DNA of 64,000 nt from Oncomelania hupensis (taxonomy: Eukaryota > Mollusca > Gastropoda > Littorinimorpha > Pomatiopsidae): NCBI GenBank assembly GCA_036898135.1, contig CM072519.1:43306839-43370838 (forward strand). Direction: 5' to 3'. The stretch's first letter is position 1; each line of letters opens with the position of its first letter. Position numbers and translations under genes: made by a program. This document shows positions 33,622 through 45,710 of this stretch, one piece after another. The notes under the pieces were generated by a model. The model had not been told where the DNA came from. It saw nothing but the letters and a program-made list of their open reading frames with translations, and searched no databases.

Positions 33622-34068
33622 TTATTGATTGCTTGCGAAACATGGACTCTCACAGCAGATCTCCAACGAAGAATACAACGCATGGAGATCAGGTGCTACA
33701 GAAGACGTCTGGGCATTTCTTATACCCAGCACATCCCCAACGACGAAGTCCGACAGACCATCACACAAGCCATTGGACAACACGATGACCCGCTCACAGT
33801 GGTGAAAAAACGGAAACTCCGATGGTATGGCCACGTCACCAGACCGTCAGGTCTTGCAAAGACCATTCTGCAAGGCACAGTGCAAGGAGGTAGAAGAAGA
33901 GGGAAACCGAAAAAGAGGTGGGAGGACAACATTCTAGAATGGACTGGTTTGACACTGAGCGAAACAATCCGGGTTGCTGAGGACAGAGAAAGATGGAGTA
34001 CGCTGGTTAAACGATCATCTGCGGTGCCCCTACGACCTCCGAGTTACGAGATAGGATAGGATAGGTAA
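33622..34068 (+). mobile_element. RTE-like LINE 3' fragment in GPCR intron
   Basis: It has an unbroken C-terminal frame from ACETWTLTADLQRRIQRMEI to DRERWSTLVKRSSAVPLR. The tail is GAGATAGGATAGGATAGG. It is relatively little decayed. Confidence 0.9.
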
Positions 34069-34950
34069 AGTAAGGGCCAATAGGATTAAGCTTGGCAGCA
34101 CGTCGGTCTTGAACTGTTGGAAGGTCATCTTTCAAAATTGTTGTAGTCTTGCGTAGGTGGTGATTACTCTCTAACAAGATGATTTTCAAGCCCTCCCCTT
34201 TTATATTTCTAGACTTAGCCATTATCTTTAAATACTTTGAAAGAGTCGAGGGGTGGGAAAAGGGGACTAGAATGAGCCAAATGTCAGTCGGTGTATCGGT
34301 CTGACCGTCGGTCCGACGTTCCTTTGGAAGACATATCTCAAGAACCACTGAACGAAATTTGACTACATTTTATGGGAACATTACTTTGGTTATTGGCCTG
34401 CCTCCCGTGCCATCATAATGCTTGCCCTTCCGCAAAGGTCAAGAACACTGGAGTCATCGTGTGGCTAAACACGTTTGGCTCCATATTTCTAAAACGGCTA
34501 ACACGATTTTGTTAAGTTTTGTTGTACCTGTATTTCAAATCTTGGGTCATCTTTCAGTAGCAACCCGGCTGGCGCTCACTCGGTCGAGCCGGGGCTCCGA
34601 ATTTAACTCTTTTTTTTTATCAAAACACACTTTTTGCCTTCTTTTAAGAATAACCACAACCATTTCGTCCTAGTTCTCCAGGCTGATGTGATACATAATG
34701 TAAACTTCACATAATGACACACATAATTTATGGACCGTAGTAACGGACTGATTATCAATCAAATTCTGTGACCCCAAAATCCATTACTGACGGTGACGGA
34801 CGTCAAGATGACGCTGCAGGTCAGGAGTTTTCATTTGGAAAGCTTATTGTCTGGTGTGTTTTACCTTCTTCAACCTATTTACTGGGCTTTCTGGTTACCG
34901 CTGCACTGCAGTAGAGACATCACATGCCGAAGGTGAACTGAATGTGGGTG
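34069..34950. other. No gene; possible old repeat
   Basis: A segment near 34280-34360 (CGGTCTGACCGTCGGTCCGAC, then CTCAAGAACCACTGAACGAA) resembles a dispersed repeat of invertebrate genomes, and a similar phrase is near 40610-40670. Nothing coding. Confidence 0.4.
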
Positions 34951-35265
34951 GCGCTGTGACGCAGTTGGTTAATCGCCGACGGTCGCGGGTTCGATTCCCG
35001 CTAGGGGCGAACTTATATCACTTAGTTAGGAGATTATGCAGGTTATCTAGAGTTTTCTCTGGGTACTTCGGTTTCCTCCCTCCCTTTATTAATGGTAGGT
35101 CTACCGTCAATGTAAAATGTCGGACTAAAATTCTGTTTCCTTCTCGTCTTTTAATAGCGAACACCCTGCCTTTACATCACATGTACGAGTGATAGATGTA
35201 AGAAACATGTGAGCGTGTATGTTAATTGCAGATCGACGCGCTCTGAGCCTGATTGGTGACTTGGG
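34951..35265 (+). repeat. SINE A, nearly full-length
   Basis: The head is GGCGCTGTGACGCAGTTGG with B box GGTTCGATTCCCGC, followed by GAGTTTTCTCTGGGTACTTC and the 3' block GATCGACGCGCTCTGAGCC. There is no ATT tail, so the 3' end is truncated or diverged. Confidence 0.8.
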
Positions 35266-35920
35266 AAAAGCGGGGTGGCTTTCAGGGTGTGGGTTTGAGG
35301 CCCAGGACTAGATTTTCGTTTTGTTGTTGCTGCTGTTGTTGTCGTTGTTGCGTTTCCTATGGCACTCGCCAACCTGCGGAAACAAACTTTGGCTCGAGTG
35401 CAGTTCTAAAGAAAAGGGGTACACGTAAAAGACTATAAAGTTTGGGTATATACTTGAACCCCAAACGTGTATTACTGACGTGTTTCGAAGCCCTTTAAAT
35501 ATGTTTACCAACATAAAATGTGGTAGCCTACTTGGCGTTCATCGCTGAGCTCAATATACACCACCTTTCAATGAGCCCCCAAATGACAGTACTCGACGTT
35601 TGGTCATACATATTGGTAAGGAAGATGGTGGGGAAAAAAAACTTTAAAACCGTAATGTAATCGCAACGTCTGTCGTCTCACCATTTCACACTTTCTAAAT
35701 AAATCACTCAAGAATGTCGGGACAAACATTATTATATATTCCATATTTTTTGTTGCCAAAACTTTAATAGCAGATTCCATTAAAATGATACATAATGTAT
35801 TACCTGAACGATAGCCTACTGTGCCAGTCGTAAGTGGTTTTTAACGCTGCAAACAGAACTGATAAGCAAGTAGTTTTATATAGGCCTACTATTCAAGCCT
35901 CACAAAGTTTCAGCTTGTAT
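35266..35920. other. No gene seen
   Basis: Contains a GTT-rich patch (35320-35350) and AT-rich sequence. Confidence 0.55.
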
Positions 35921-35931
35921 AGTAGTAGTAA

Positions 35932-36011
<80 letters not shown>
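35921..36011. repeat. (AGT)n microsatellite
   Basis: Pure AGT trinucleotides; the Ser, Thr and Leu homopolymer frames are artefacts. Confidence 0.97.
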
Positions 36012-36866
<855 letters not shown>

Positions 36867-36965
36867 TATCCAGACAATGGGGAGACTGTTCAAGCTCTCC
36901 AGCGGTCCATGACGTAATACACTGTGCGCCAAGATGCAACAAGGGTGCGAGATAGCTGAACCACG

Positions 36966-36996
<31 letters not shown>

Positions 36997-37050
36997 CTTC
37001 TTCTTCTTCTTCTTCTTCTTCTTCTTCTTCTTCTTCTTCTTCTTCTTCAT
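36966..37050. repeat. (TTC)n microsatellite
   Basis: A pure TTC array giving the poly-Lys frame on the minus strand. Confidence 0.97.
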
Positions 37051-37197
37051 TTCTTTGATCTTTTTTTTTAAATATATTTTATTTTATTTAGTCTTTCTTT
37101 ATATAGCGCTTTTTATGCTCAAGGATTGCTCAAGGCGTTGATCGATACAGGTTATAACTCAAACTGCTGTCATCAAAACATCATATACCCTTCACCC

Positions 37198-37514
37198 CCT
37201 GTGGGGATGCCGGGGGTTTCAGCGGGGGCATTTTATATGTATGTGTTTTGTTGATATTGTATAATGATGTTTGTATTCTATTTTATTTTTGTAAACGGGG
37301 GTTCGATCAATTAGAGTATAGCCTCAGCGTCCCCTGCGTGGGATGTCTTTATTGTAAAGTGACCTTCTGGTAGATTGCCTTCAGTGTTACCACTATGGTT
37401 GTTTCGGCAGATCTTTCATGCGGATCAGGGGTGAGTCCTCTTTGACTTCTCTGGTCCTGATTTGGCTCGGAAGAGTCCGCTGGACCTAAATCAATAACCA
37501 TGTAATGTAATGTT
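37198..37514 (+). mobile_element. Family D retroposon with target-site duplication
   Basis: It opens CTGTGGGGATGCCGGGGG and is internally deleted relative to 12491-13031. It keeps GTAAACGGGGGTTCGATC and GGATGTCTTTATTG and ends in the terminal hairpin (GGTCCTGATTTGGCTCGG) with a TGTAA tail. A 15-bp duplication ATATACCCTTCACCC lies at 37183-37197 and 37515-37529, or up to 20 bp with one mismatch. That length points to LINE-driven retrotransposition. Confidence 0.85.
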
Positions 37515-37529
37515 ATATACCCTTCACCC

Positions 37530-38967
37530 TCTGTTTAATTGTAAGAGAGAATGCAGACAGCGCCATTATCTCTGTCTACCTTGTCATGATTTGGAATAGC
37601 CAGCGGAGCCCGCGCTGTCTCTCATACTCAAGCAGGCGTTACGCCATCGTCGTTTGACAATTGTCTGAAATGATAAACAGGATCCGATATTAAACGTTAC
37701 CTACAAATGGCGCTGTCATAGGTCTCTCATACCGGTCTTTTCACCGCTAGTTACATAAAACACATTGTTCCTAAGATGTCTACTCCCAACCTATTTCCAT
37801 TTAACCTACTTCCAATCACCATAATATAATAATAATATTATCCTTTAAAACCAGTGACCCCTCAGCTTATTCCCATACCATCCATTCCATTCGGACTTTC
37901 CCCATCAGGCTTCATCCAGGCTGGGGCCGAGTTGATTGGCCAGCTGGCGGACAAGCCAGTCAGAGGGCCGAAAACTTGTTGACTTAGGGATCGCTTGGGT
38001 CTTTACCGGGTGGGGTCGCGAAGGGCGATACCAACTCACTCTGGAACATTTAATCAATCCGACCGGGAACAAATTGTTTGGCCAGTCAGCAGTCTCCCTG
38101 TTCTGTGGACCAAAATATGCCGTCTGGTGCATCCAGGCCACTTTGGTGTCAACCGGATACCAGAGCCATTTGTATCTCACCCTACCAGCTTATTGGGTTG
38201 TTACACTCGCTCCACTGGAACATTTTACCAAGGCGTTCACTCTCACTGTACCTAATTCTGACTTTTCACTCCTGGCGTATATTTCCACTTAGCTTACTCC
38301 TGTACAACTTTCTGCCAATCAGCCTTTTCTTATTCAGTCTTTCACGACCTGTTCTCAACTTGCCTACATGTAGCAACAACATATGTCAAGAGTTGTCGTC
38401 CGTGATGACGAATAGAGTTATCCCTGAATGTGCCCGCAGAACAGCAGTATGACATTACGGGCTATTTTTAAGTGAAAATGTATCGGAAAAAAATAAATGT
38501 AACCAATTATTTTTAAGGAAAGCCTGTAGCTTCGGGTATATGCAAAAAGAGACGTCCGCGTCCTGGTAGCTGAAGTAACAAGTGAAAATGTGGGTTTTAT
38601 CGACTTAAACTTGTGATAATTGTTATTAAATAAGAATACCCGTCGCTAAAACTTTGTGCACAGATAATAGAATACACTATTTCCATGTCAAAGCAAAAAC
38701 AATTTCAAAATTCGACCGTAAAATACTTGAAAAAGGGGTTTTTAGTTCCTGCACGTAGCGTCAACACATGCCAAGAGGTGTCGTCCGTGATGACAAATAG
38801 AGTTATTCCTGAGTGACAGCCCTATTTTGTGCTTACACACTTCAAAATACGAATAATTTGTCATGCATGATACATTAAGTTTGAGGTTTTTTTTTATTTG
38901 TTTACAAAGATCACATCAAGGACTAACTTATTAAAGTGTTAAATTAACATTCTGTCCAATATATAAG
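37530..38967. other. No recognisable gene; two diverged direct repeats
   Basis: The frame 37936-38292 (118 codons) has no motif that I recognise and overlaps frames on the other strand. A segment of about 55 bp (AAGAGTTGTCGTCCGTGATG, 38389-38408) recurs with changes at about 38756-38812. Confidence 0.4.
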
Positions 38968-39788
38968 CAACCTCCGTTTTGCGGATGACATTGGTGGATT
39001 GGCTGGAGAGGAACAAGAACTTAAACAGCTGGTACTGAGGCTTGACACCACCTCCAGAGCCTATGGAATGGAAATAAGTGCAGAGAAGACCAAAATGATG
39101 ACCAACAACATCAATGGCATCAACACGGACATCAAAGTCCAAGGCCAATCCCTCAACACAGTGCACAGCTTCAAATATTTAGGAGCCATTGTATCAGACA
39201 ATGGTTCCCGAGAGGAAGTCCTCTCCAGGATCGCACAAACAACTGCTGCCCTGGCGAGGTTGAAGCCAATTTGGAAAGACAGGACCATCAGTCTACATTC
39301 CAAGGTAAGGCTGCTGCGCTCCCTTGTCATCTCCATCTTCCTATATGCTTGCGAAACATGGACCCTCACAGCAGATCTCCAACGAAGAATACAAAGCATG
39401 GAGATGAGGTGCTACAGACGACTTCTGGGCATTTCCTAAACCCAGCACATCACCAACGACGAAGCCGACAGACCATCACACAAACCATTGCACAACAAGA
39501 TGACCTGCTCACCGTGGTGAAAAAACGTAAACTCCGATGGTATGGCCACGTCACCAGATCATCAGGTCTTGCAAAGACCATCCTGCAAGGCACCGTGCAA
39601 GGAGGTAGAAGAAGAGGGAGACAGAAAAAAAAGTGGGAGGACAACATTCGAAAATGGACTGGTTTGACACTGAGCGAAACAATCAGGGTTGCTGAGAACA
39701 GGGAAAGATGGAGTACGCAGGTTAAATGATCATATGTGGTTCCCCTACGACCTCCGAGTTATGGAATAGGATAGGATAGGATAGGATA
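38968..39788 (+). mobile_element. RTE-like LINE, 5'-truncated 0.8-kb copy
   Basis: It starts at the catalytic FADD box (LRFADDIGGLAGEEQELKQ) and runs through KYLGAIVSDNGSREEVLS, TWTLTADLQRRIQSMEM and the basic end to a GGATA tail. A frameshift lies near 39440. Confidence 0.9.
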
Positions 39789-40012
39789 TAAGCAGGCCAT
39801 CGACCGGTCACCTAAAATTCAAAAAAGCTGAAAATGCTGATACGGCGTTTTTTCTTTAATGGCTATTTTTAAAAAGTTATCAACTTATGTTAAAAATGAA
39901 CTTTTTTTGGCAATATACATGTTACCCTGTATTAAATTTAGGCAAAACAGATTTTTTGTTTTGGTTTTGAAAAAATGCTGTGTTATTGCTACTTGTCTAT
40001 TCTCGCAGCCTA

Positions 40013-40015
<3 letters not shown>

Positions 40016-40052
<37 letters not shown>
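40016..40052. repeat. (CT)n microsatellite
   Basis: A short CT array. Confidence 0.95.
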
Positions 40053-40065
40053 ATCTTTCTCTCTG

Positions 40066-40275
40066 TGAGTTTGTTTGTTTGTTTGTATGTAGATTATAGT
40101 CACACGACACTTTCGCATAATAGGTGACTACTGGACCGATTTATACTGACACCAGCGGGCCAGTTGTTGGTAAAGGGGAAAATAATATGATCACACGTTG
40201 ACCAATCCGGGATTCGAACCAGCGACCTTTCGGTTACTAGCAAGACGCTCTTACCAACTGAGCTACCCGGCCCCA
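40066..40275 (-). repeat. SINE family G, tRNA-derived, minus, CAAA tail
   Basis: On the minus strand the head is GGCCGGGTAGCTCAGTTGG with D-arm GCTC...GAGC and B box GGTTCGAATCC. Six of seven acceptor pairs are possible when wobbles are allowed. The anticodon stem does not pair, so it is not a working tRNA. The body ends in ACAAACAAACAAAC. Confidence 0.8.
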
Positions 40276-40784
40276 CTCTTTGAGTTCGTGATGTTTGACC
40301 CTTTTATGTCGTCGTGGCGGTAATGTGGCAAAATGTGCAAGTGTGCGGTTTATAATCCCTTTTTGTGTGCATTTACAAATGTGAAAGAGGATAAAGGGGC
40401 TGTTAGCACTATTATTTTCTCAAGCACAGCTTTTATCTGAGGCTTCCATGAAAACACCATCTTATCAAGTTCCAGACATTAATCTTTTTTGTTGTCGACC
40501 CAAGCTTTACATCCTTACAGAATTTTACTGTAAACAAAGGAAGGGTAGACCTTAAAAGGAAGTTTTTAGTTCCCGAGCTATTAATACCTGGAGAGCTATT
40601 GGTTTTGGCCTTGTCCGGTCGGCTGTCTCTTTTCCGCACTTTTCTCAGAAACCAATGAAGGTATTTCTTTGAAACTTATTAAGGAGTTAGAACATAGTAA
40701 TCCCTACCAGATGACATAAAAAAGTGTTTTTTATAATAATTTTTATTATTTTAAATTTGTTGATAAAACATGTTCTGAGAATAT
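40276..40784. other. No gene seen
   Basis: AT-rich. Part of 40610-40670 resembles 34290-34370. Confidence 0.5.
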
Positions 40785-41020
40785 CTAAGTTCACTCAGGC
40801 CTATCTATATTTCCCAAATCTATGTTCCCTCAAGTCCAGGTTTATATCTTCCCAGTCTATATCCCCAGTTCAAGTTTCTCAGTTCTATATTCCCATTATG
40901 CAATGTTTCCCCCAAGTCTATAATCCTCAAAGGTCTGTGTCCTCCCCCCACCACCCTTCACATTTAGGTCTGTGTTCCGCAGGACCTTTGTTCCCTCAGG
41001 AATTGGTTTTAGACTCATTC
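40785..41020 (+). repeat. Degenerate minisatellite of TCTATRTTCCC units
   Basis: Repeated words such as CTATATTTCCC, CTATGTTCCCTCAAG, CTATATCCCCAG and CTGTGTTCCGCAGG recur every 20-25 bp. It is decayed, with no sharp borders. Confidence 0.55.
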
Positions 41021-41049
41021 TCTTTCTCTCGATCCTCTCTTAGCTTCTC

Positions 41050-41111
41050 CTTTCTTCTTCTTCTTCTTCTTCTTCTTCTTCTTCTTCTTCTTCTTCTTCT
41101 TTCTCTCGTTT

Positions 41112-41187
<76 letters not shown>
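41050..41187. repeat. (TTC)n and (CT)n arrays
   Basis: TTC repeats (41052-41100) then CT repeats (41117-41187). Confidence 0.95.
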
Positions 41188-41189
<2 letters not shown>

Positions 41190-41614
41190 GAAGTTCTATA
41201 GTCTTAAGTTCTGTTGCACCAGCAACGCCAAACTAAGTTTCGATTTACGAGCTTGTGTCTATGGTACCATACACCTTAATAGCCCTAGGGAAGCTAAGGG
41301 GCATATAGATCCTGGGTTAACATGTATTTGGCCCCAAGAGTGTCCTGCAGTCTGGCAAAATAAAGCAGAAAAAAAATCTTCTCCCAAGCACAATTTAAGA
41401 GACAGTTGATTACCCAAATAAACCGAGCATAAGAGAAACTCGTGTTTGAACTACATATTTAATTTCGATCTCCACTCTTTCTACGATCTGCTCTCCTTTA
41501 ACACTATTTGTCATGCCTACATCACATGTCACTGATGTAAATACATCTAGTCGTTTTCCGGCCTTTAGTTCACCTACCGACATCTTAAATAGCGCACGTC
41601 TCCTCTCACATTTT
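41188..41614. other. No gene seen
   Basis: The start (CTTAAGTTCTGTTGCACC) is similar to 50673 and following, also just after a CT array. Confidence 0.5.
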
Positions 41615-41675
41615 GTGGTCCTGATTCGGCTCTTAACAGTCCGCTGGACCCGATAAACAATGAATGACTAATATA
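41615..41675 (+). repeat. Family D 3' end
   Basis: GTGGTCCTGATTCGGCTCTT is followed by CAGTCCGCTGGACCCG and AAACAATGAATGAC, the D terminal block. Confidence 0.75.
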
Positions 41676-42036
41676 ACATTTTAATATCAAACATAATGAT
41701 CGCGGGCCTTTGAAACTCCTTGCATATGATAGCTGAAACACGCCTGCAGGAAGACAGAAGATGTCTGTTAAGCCCACAATGGTTACGTACTAGTCTATTT
41801 TTAGAAGATTGACCACATTTCTCTCAGGGCAAGGAATGTGTGGTTTCCGAAAGTAAAATTTTAACTTTAAAATGTTAAAGGCTTCACAAAAACACATAGC
41901 ACAAGCTTTTGTAAACTGATACACCCACCTTAACGGAATGCAGCATAGTCACAACGTTCCAATAACATTGGAATCTGTCTTTGAAGTTGTGCTTGAAATG
42001 AAATAATGGATGCCAGTTTGTTCATTGTCGTTTCAG
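41676..42036. other. Intron sequence before exon 3
   Basis: AT-rich sequence ending in the acceptor CATTGTCGTTTCAG (42023-42036). Confidence 0.65.
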
Positions 42037-42935
42037 GTACGAAGCCATGAAAACCATTTTATCCATTGTATTTCCTTTGCGCTACATGGCCCAGATGGCC
42101 TCGACCTACACGACCCTAACAGTCACCTTGGAACGCTACCTCGTCATCCTGCTGCCCTTTAAAGCGTCGTCCATGTGGACGTACGGCAAGACCAGGAGAG
42201 CGATGATCGGCGTTCTTTTGTTCTCCGTCATCTTCAACATCCCCAGATGCTTTGATGAAATTATTCAGGCAAACCCGTCACCAAATAGGCCAATGATGTC
42301 ATCTGCTAGTAAAGCAGAGGGCCTTGGTGCAGCTTTGAACTCTAGCGGTCTCAACATTTACGCCATCACGAGACTGACGTCGCAGCCGCACGAACACGGG
42401 AATGAAGTTAAAGGCAATATTAGCTGTTTGCCCGTTGATGCGGCAAAGCAGAGCGGGAAATGTACTGACGGTTCCAACCATCGTCATCACCAAAGCAGCA
42501 AGGGCGGCCGCGGCTCTCTAGAAGATCCCACTGTAAAAAGCCTACCGAGCAACTTCACCGAGGCCTCCTACGGTGGTAGGATCGCTAGCGAAGGAGCTGT
42601 AGGAGCCGGAGTCAGAGGAGGAGGAGGAGGAGGAGGAGGAAGGGAAGGCGAAGGAGAAATGTTGAAAGACGGAGAGGAGTTGGGTCTGGAAAATAATCCC
42701 TCAGAAGGATGGAACGAGACGGGCAGAGGATTGATTTACTTCTACCGCGTGGTGTACCAGTTCTACCTGACAGTCATCTTCTTCTACATCATCCCTTACG
42801 CACTCATCCCCATCCTCAACTTCCAGCTGGTTCTGGCGCTCCGGCGACGGCGGGAGGAGACGCGGAGAATCAGCGTTAAGAACGAACACCGCCTGAACGG
42901 CAACAGCGGGCCTTCCCCAACGGATAGGGAGGAAG
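42037..42935 (+). CDS. GPCR exon with TM3-TM5 (FMRFamide-receptor-like)
   Basis: The first G completes the Lys codon split by the intron. TM3 ends in the E/DRY box as TVTLERYLVILLPFKA, followed by a loop TYGKTRRA typical of FMRFamide-type receptors. TM4 is MIGVLLFSVIFNIPRCF. An unusually long extracellular loop of about 150 residues follows, holding potential N-glycosylation sites, Cys residues and an eight-Gly run coded by GGA repeats. TM5 is FYLTVIFFYIIPYALIPIL, with FYIIPYALIP carrying the conserved Pro. A basic third cytoplasmic loop (RRRREETRR) ends at donor GAAG|GTGAGT in phase 1. TM6 and TM7 must lie on later exons. I see no Cys at the usual start of TM3. The ligand is inferred from family resemblance only. 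Confidence 0.85.
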
Positions 42936-43545
42936 GTGAGTTACGAGGTAGATATTGAACATTTACTGACTTTTTCTCTGTTGTCCGTAGCGCTGCTCAC
43001 CCTTCTCTGCTTCTTTCCCATGCTTGCGTGGCGTCGTCGGCTGTCTGCTTTTGATGCCTTGTTCACTCGTGCAATACGCTTTGGAGAGATTCTTACTCCT
43101 TTTATATTTTTCTTGTCATTGTGTGAAAATATTGGCTCCATGTTTTATATGATGGTTATATTTTACCCTTGTTTGTTATTATTGCTTTTGTTGTTGTTGT
43201 TTTGTTGTTGTTGGTTTTGTTGTTGTTGTTGATTTGTTGTTGTTTTACTTCCGGTATATCTTTGCTGGTTTTTAATTTGCGAATTATTCTCCTGACATTT
43301 TAAATTGAGCAGAATTTTGTGTTACTGTTTATGCGCCACGAGTGTGCCTTGATAGCATAAAGTATCAACGCTATACGAATACGCGATAACTTTTTTTTTC
43401 GTGGTGCGGCCCTTCATCAGCTTTGTCTTGACAATTGTGCTTCTTAACCTACCCTGTTTTCAATTTGCCGCTGGATTCGTCCTAATGTGAACTATCCATT
43501 GCAGTACATATAGAGTGCACTTAGTGTAGTCTAAGCATTCAGGGA
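42936..43545. other. Intron sequence after exon 3
   Basis: Begins with GTGAGTTACGAGG. It includes a GTT-rich patch (43170-43245). Near 43396-43440 the minus strand has a CTGATGA...GAAA arrangement, described under findings. Confidence 0.6.
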
Positions 43546-43550
43546 CAAAC

Positions 43551-43594
43551 TTCCTCTGATGAGACCTTTGTTAAAGGTCGAAACGCGTCAGGAG
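43551..43594 (+). ncRNA. Hammerhead ribozyme, Penelope-type short stem III
   Basis: The core is CTGATGA (43556-43562). Stem II is GACCTTT (43563-43569) paired with AAAGGTC (43573-43579) around a 3-nt loop. GAAA is at 43580-43583. A minimal stem III CGCG and the cleavage triplet GTC end at 43589. Stem I pairs TTCCT (43551-43555) with AGGAG (43590-43594). Every invariant core base is present. A GAAACGCGTC ending with a self-complementary CGCG is typical of ribozymes in Penelope-like retroelements, which probably cleave as dimers. Activity is not shown. Confidence 0.85.
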
Positions 43595-43606
43595 AACCAG
43601 GCTGTA

Positions 43607-44116
43607 CACAAGTATATCAACTAACAAGTTATTATCTCTCTTCTATGTCTCTATCGACGTGCGCGTACAACCGATTGCTTCCCTTTACATGCTTTGCGCC
43701 CCATAGAGCGTCGTCGGCCTGAAATAACTTTTTAGAAACTTCAAAACCCAGGGGAGTTATGGGTAGAGAAATCCTTTTCTGAAATAACGTCGGCTAAATC
43801 CTTCTTTAGTTTCTTTGCTCGAGCAAAGGCAACCTCATAGGTATGGAGCACTTCGTCCATTATAACTCCATCGCTGATAATACTGCTGACAAGTTTCTGC
43901 CTTTGTTCACTACCAGAAATATGCAGTTCCTCTCCCAACTTTCGTTTCATTTCAGCGAGCACATCTTCACGAGAACAGATTTCCCAGAATTCTCTATTCT
44001 ATTTTTAGGTTTGGGATATTCCCGTCTCAGCTTGTGGCTAAACGGGACCACCGCACGTCGACTGGGGGCAATACGAGATACTAACTTGTTAGTTGATATA
44101 CTTGTGGGCTGTATGA
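43607..44116 (-). mobile_element. Penelope-like element remnant with inverted repeat
   Basis: CAAGTATATCAACTAACAAG after the ribozyme recurs inverted at about 44080-44104, identical over at least 20 bp. Between them, minus frames 43947-44171 and 43741-43962 overlap as if split by a frameshift. They are rich in Lys/Glu (VAFARAKKLKKDLADVISEK), with no RT core visible. Linking the frames to a Penelope ORF is an inference from the adjacent ribozyme. Confidence 0.45.
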
Positions 44117-44340
44117 ATGCAATTGTACTGCATTTGAGCTCCTTGAAGAAACCAATGTAATTGAAAGTCACACTTTTTGTCTACCTTTGAGGGCAGGATA
44201 ATTACCTTTCTTAATGTGTACAGCAACTTGCCTACCTTGGCTTGGTTTTGTTCCTTGCTCCTTAATTGTGCTATAGGGTGCTAGCCATTTTGAGAGAATT
44301 TATTATAAATGTTACTTTTTTACTTACCTATACTGGACAT
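44117..44340. other. No gene seen
   Basis: Short spacer before the GAT array. Confidence 0.5.
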
Positions 44341-44442
44341 GACGATGATGATGATGATGATGATGATGACGATGATGATGATGATGATGACGATGATGAT
44401 GATGATGATGATGATGATGAAGATGATGATGATGATGATGAA

Positions 44443-44534
<92 letters not shown>

Positions 44535-44535
44535 C

Positions 44536-44616
<81 letters not shown>
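44341..44616. repeat. (GAT)n microsatellite, about 276 bp
   Basis: Near-pure GAT with scattered GAC and GAA variants. It yields open poly-Asp, Met, Ile, His and Ser frames on both strands, which are not genes. Confidence 0.98.
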
Positions 44617-45465
<849 letters not shown>

Positions 45466-45524
45466 ATTCAGTGTTTATAGAGTCCTGCGGACTGCATGCC
45501 AAGAGCCGAATCAAAACCACACAA
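45466..45524 (-). repeat. Family D 3' end (minus)
   Basis: On the minus strand it reads TGATTCGGCTCTTGGCATGC, AGTCCGCAGGACTC and ATAAACACTGAA, then the array. It is the same arrangement as at 21611. Confidence 0.75.
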
Positions 45525-45710
45525 AACTAAGCAAAATCAGACTAAACTGCTAACATTTAAATATGATAAAAGATGTAAATAAAACCAGCCTTATTAATAA
45601 AATATAACCAAGCATATTAAAAAAGACGATATGATTTATATGCGATAAAACAAACCAACATCATGTAAACATTGAAACGTGTGTTTACTATTGCATACTT
45701 TACTAGGGGT
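45525..45710. other. No gene; AT-rich
   Basis: AT-rich spacer. Confidence 0.55.

Noticed and set aside
40200..40275. Minus-strand tRNA (Thr-like) gene
   Set aside because: The anticodon stem fails, and the sequence continues into a SINE body with a CAAA tail.
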